Shown: positions 22,787 through 23,555 of the stretch, piece by piece
How the letters are laid out: every line of letters begins with the position of its first letter
Position numbering within the stretch: the first letter of the stretch is position 1
Source: Spirochaetaceae bacterium
GTDB lineage: Bacteria > Spirochaetota > Spirochaetia > DSM-27196 > SKKC01
Assembly (NCBI GenBank): GCA_003554375.1
Contig: PWGF01000405.1
Span: forward strand, 1-23,555
Reading direction: 5' to 3'
DNA: 23,555 bases
Made by a program: the position numbers and the translations under genes
Notes under the pieces: generated by a model
The model's input: only the letters and a program-made list of their open reading frames with translations
Told to the model about the DNA's origin: nothing
Database searches by the model: none

Positions 22787-23266
22787 TCAGCTCTCCGAAT
22801 CTTCGCCGAACACGTCCTCCATGATCGAGCGGGTCACCACGAAATTCATGCCCTCCTTTCGCATGATTTCGACGCTCTGATCCTTCTCCAAGGGCTCGTC
22901 GTCATAGGTAACTGCCGGCCACGAGGTGCCGTGGTACTGGATGCGTCCAGGCTGATCCGGGCCGATGCGCTCGAGTACGTGCGCCTTGTCGCCGATTGCC
23001 GTGCGGTCTTCGCTCCTGCTCAGAAGGCTTCCGCGGAATATCGGAGCGAAGTACTTGCGCAGCAGCGCGAGACTCAGCCCGGAGCTCCCCGCCCATATCA
23101 AGATCTGAAGTGGAAGGCTCTCCCGTATGACCGGCAGGATTGCGGTGAGCGCCCCGGTCAGAATGGCGCCCGCCCCAAAGAAGAAGATCACGAAGCCCGG
23201 AATGAGAAATTCCGACCCGATGAGGATGAGACCAAGAAGAATCCAGAAAAGCGGAATACTAATCAT
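22787..23266 (-). CDS. NfeD-like membrane protein (short form)
   Basis: This 159-residue protein starts with three hydrophobic segments: FWILLGLILIGSEFLIPGFVIFFFGAGAILTG, then a second stretch to about residue 45, and one near 52-70. It ends in a small soluble beta domain (about 85-150, with DKAHVLERI, GRIQYHGTSWPAVT and the V-E-I-M-R-K-E-G-M-N-F-V-V strand) of the NfeD OB-fold type. There is no N-terminal ClpP-like protease domain, so this is the short NfeD1b form. Short NfeD proteins typically pair with QmcA-type paraslipins and are usually encoded beside them, as here, where two SPFH genes follow. The likely role is membrane microdomain assembly or quality control. No strong ribosome-binding site precedes ATG 23266. 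Confidence 0.9.
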   Translation of the reverse strand: MISIPLFWILLGLILIGSEFLIPGFVIFFFGAGAILTGALTAILPVIRESLPLQILIWAGSSGLSLALLRKYFAPIFRGSLLSRSEDRTAIGDKAHVLERIGPDQPGRIQYHGTSWPAVTYDDEPLEKDQSVEIMRKEGMNFVVTRSIMEDVFGEDSES

Positions 23267-23288
23267 AAGTCGACGCCGTTACTCAATG

Positions 23289-23317
23289 ACGGTAGACCCG
23301 CTGCTCCTGAGTGTCAA
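23289..23317 (-). promoter_or_regulatory. Predicted promoter of the nfeD-SPFH-SPFH operon
   Basis: On the minus strand a perfect TTGACA (23317-23312), a 17-nt spacer and TACCGT (23294-23289, 3 of 6) lie just before the nfeD start, leaving a leader of about 15-20 nt. Confidence 0.55.
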
Positions 23318-23555
23318 GCGCAGCTTTTTCCACGTGAGGCACCAATTGTTGTTGACCGCTCCCCATCATCCTTCAACCTTCTCCTCAGAATCTGGGCGTG
23401 CCCCCGGGCCAAGCCGCACCTCCCCGGCCTCGCCCATCCCCCATGCACCCTGCGGAGCCCCATCAGTCCCCGCGGCTTGCCCCGGGGTCAGGCCGTCCGG
23501 GGGTTCCGTCCCGCCGCGCGCCGAACCTCGTTCCCGGGCCGCCGCCGGCAGCCGC
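23318..23555. other. Unassigned right-hand end
   Basis: The last 240 nt are C-rich on the plus strand. I see no ORF with recognisable protein features, no RNA gene and no strong hairpin. The next gene probably lies outside the window. Confidence 0.4.

Overview
The window is GC-rich bacterial chromosomal DNA, about 60% GC by eye. The gene content fits a free-living spirochaete best. The clue is a cassette of an RsbU-like phosphatase, a STAS protein, an RsbW-like kinase and a conserved protein of unknown function, together with RodA and paired NfeD/stomatin genes. This assignment is inference from gene content; no rRNA or other marker gene is present. I see no integrase, transposase, phage gene, CRISPR array, tRNA or rRNA.

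Layout. (1) 3-725 (+) is the C-terminal part of an alanyl-tRNA editing protein of the AlaX-L type, cut by the window edge. (2) 883-4983 (-) is a four-gene partner-switching operon: membrane GAF-PP2C phosphatase, STAS antagonist, HATPase anti-sigma-like kinase, and a 400-residue protein whose C-terminus looks like a decayed HATPase. A good promoter lies at 5124-5152 and no sigma factor is nearby. (3) 5574-7345 (+) holds a small ribbon-helix-helix protein with two CxxC pairs, preceded by a perfect dyad over its likely -10, and then rodA. (4) 7559-10963 (+) is a tight operon of a CobW-type GTPase, a NicO-type metal transporter and an exported TPR protein. (5) 11047-14680 (-) holds a hotdog thioesterase and a large SNF2-type ATPase, separated by GC-rich repeats. 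(6) 14995-16903 (+) is a two-gene redox unit, a GlpA-like flavoprotein plus an SdhB-like iron-sulfur protein, with no membrane anchor gene. (7) 17087-18508 (-) is an alpha/alpha-barrel glycoside hydrolase whose expected catalytic Asp appears to be Pro. (8) 18813-20240 (+) is a MATE transporter. (9) 20440-23266 (-) is an nfeD, SPFH, SPFH operon with a promoter at 23289-23317; one SPFH protein has a long Arg/Gly/Ser tail.

The gene groups look functionally independent: signalling, envelope growth, metal handling, electron transfer and membrane organisation. Short GC-rich repeats recur in the intergenic gaps, especially at gene ends. The observations most worth following are the GlpA-like/SdhB-like unit, the operator-like dyad before the RHH gene, the decayed HATPase in the partner-switch operon, and the hydrolase with an altered active site.
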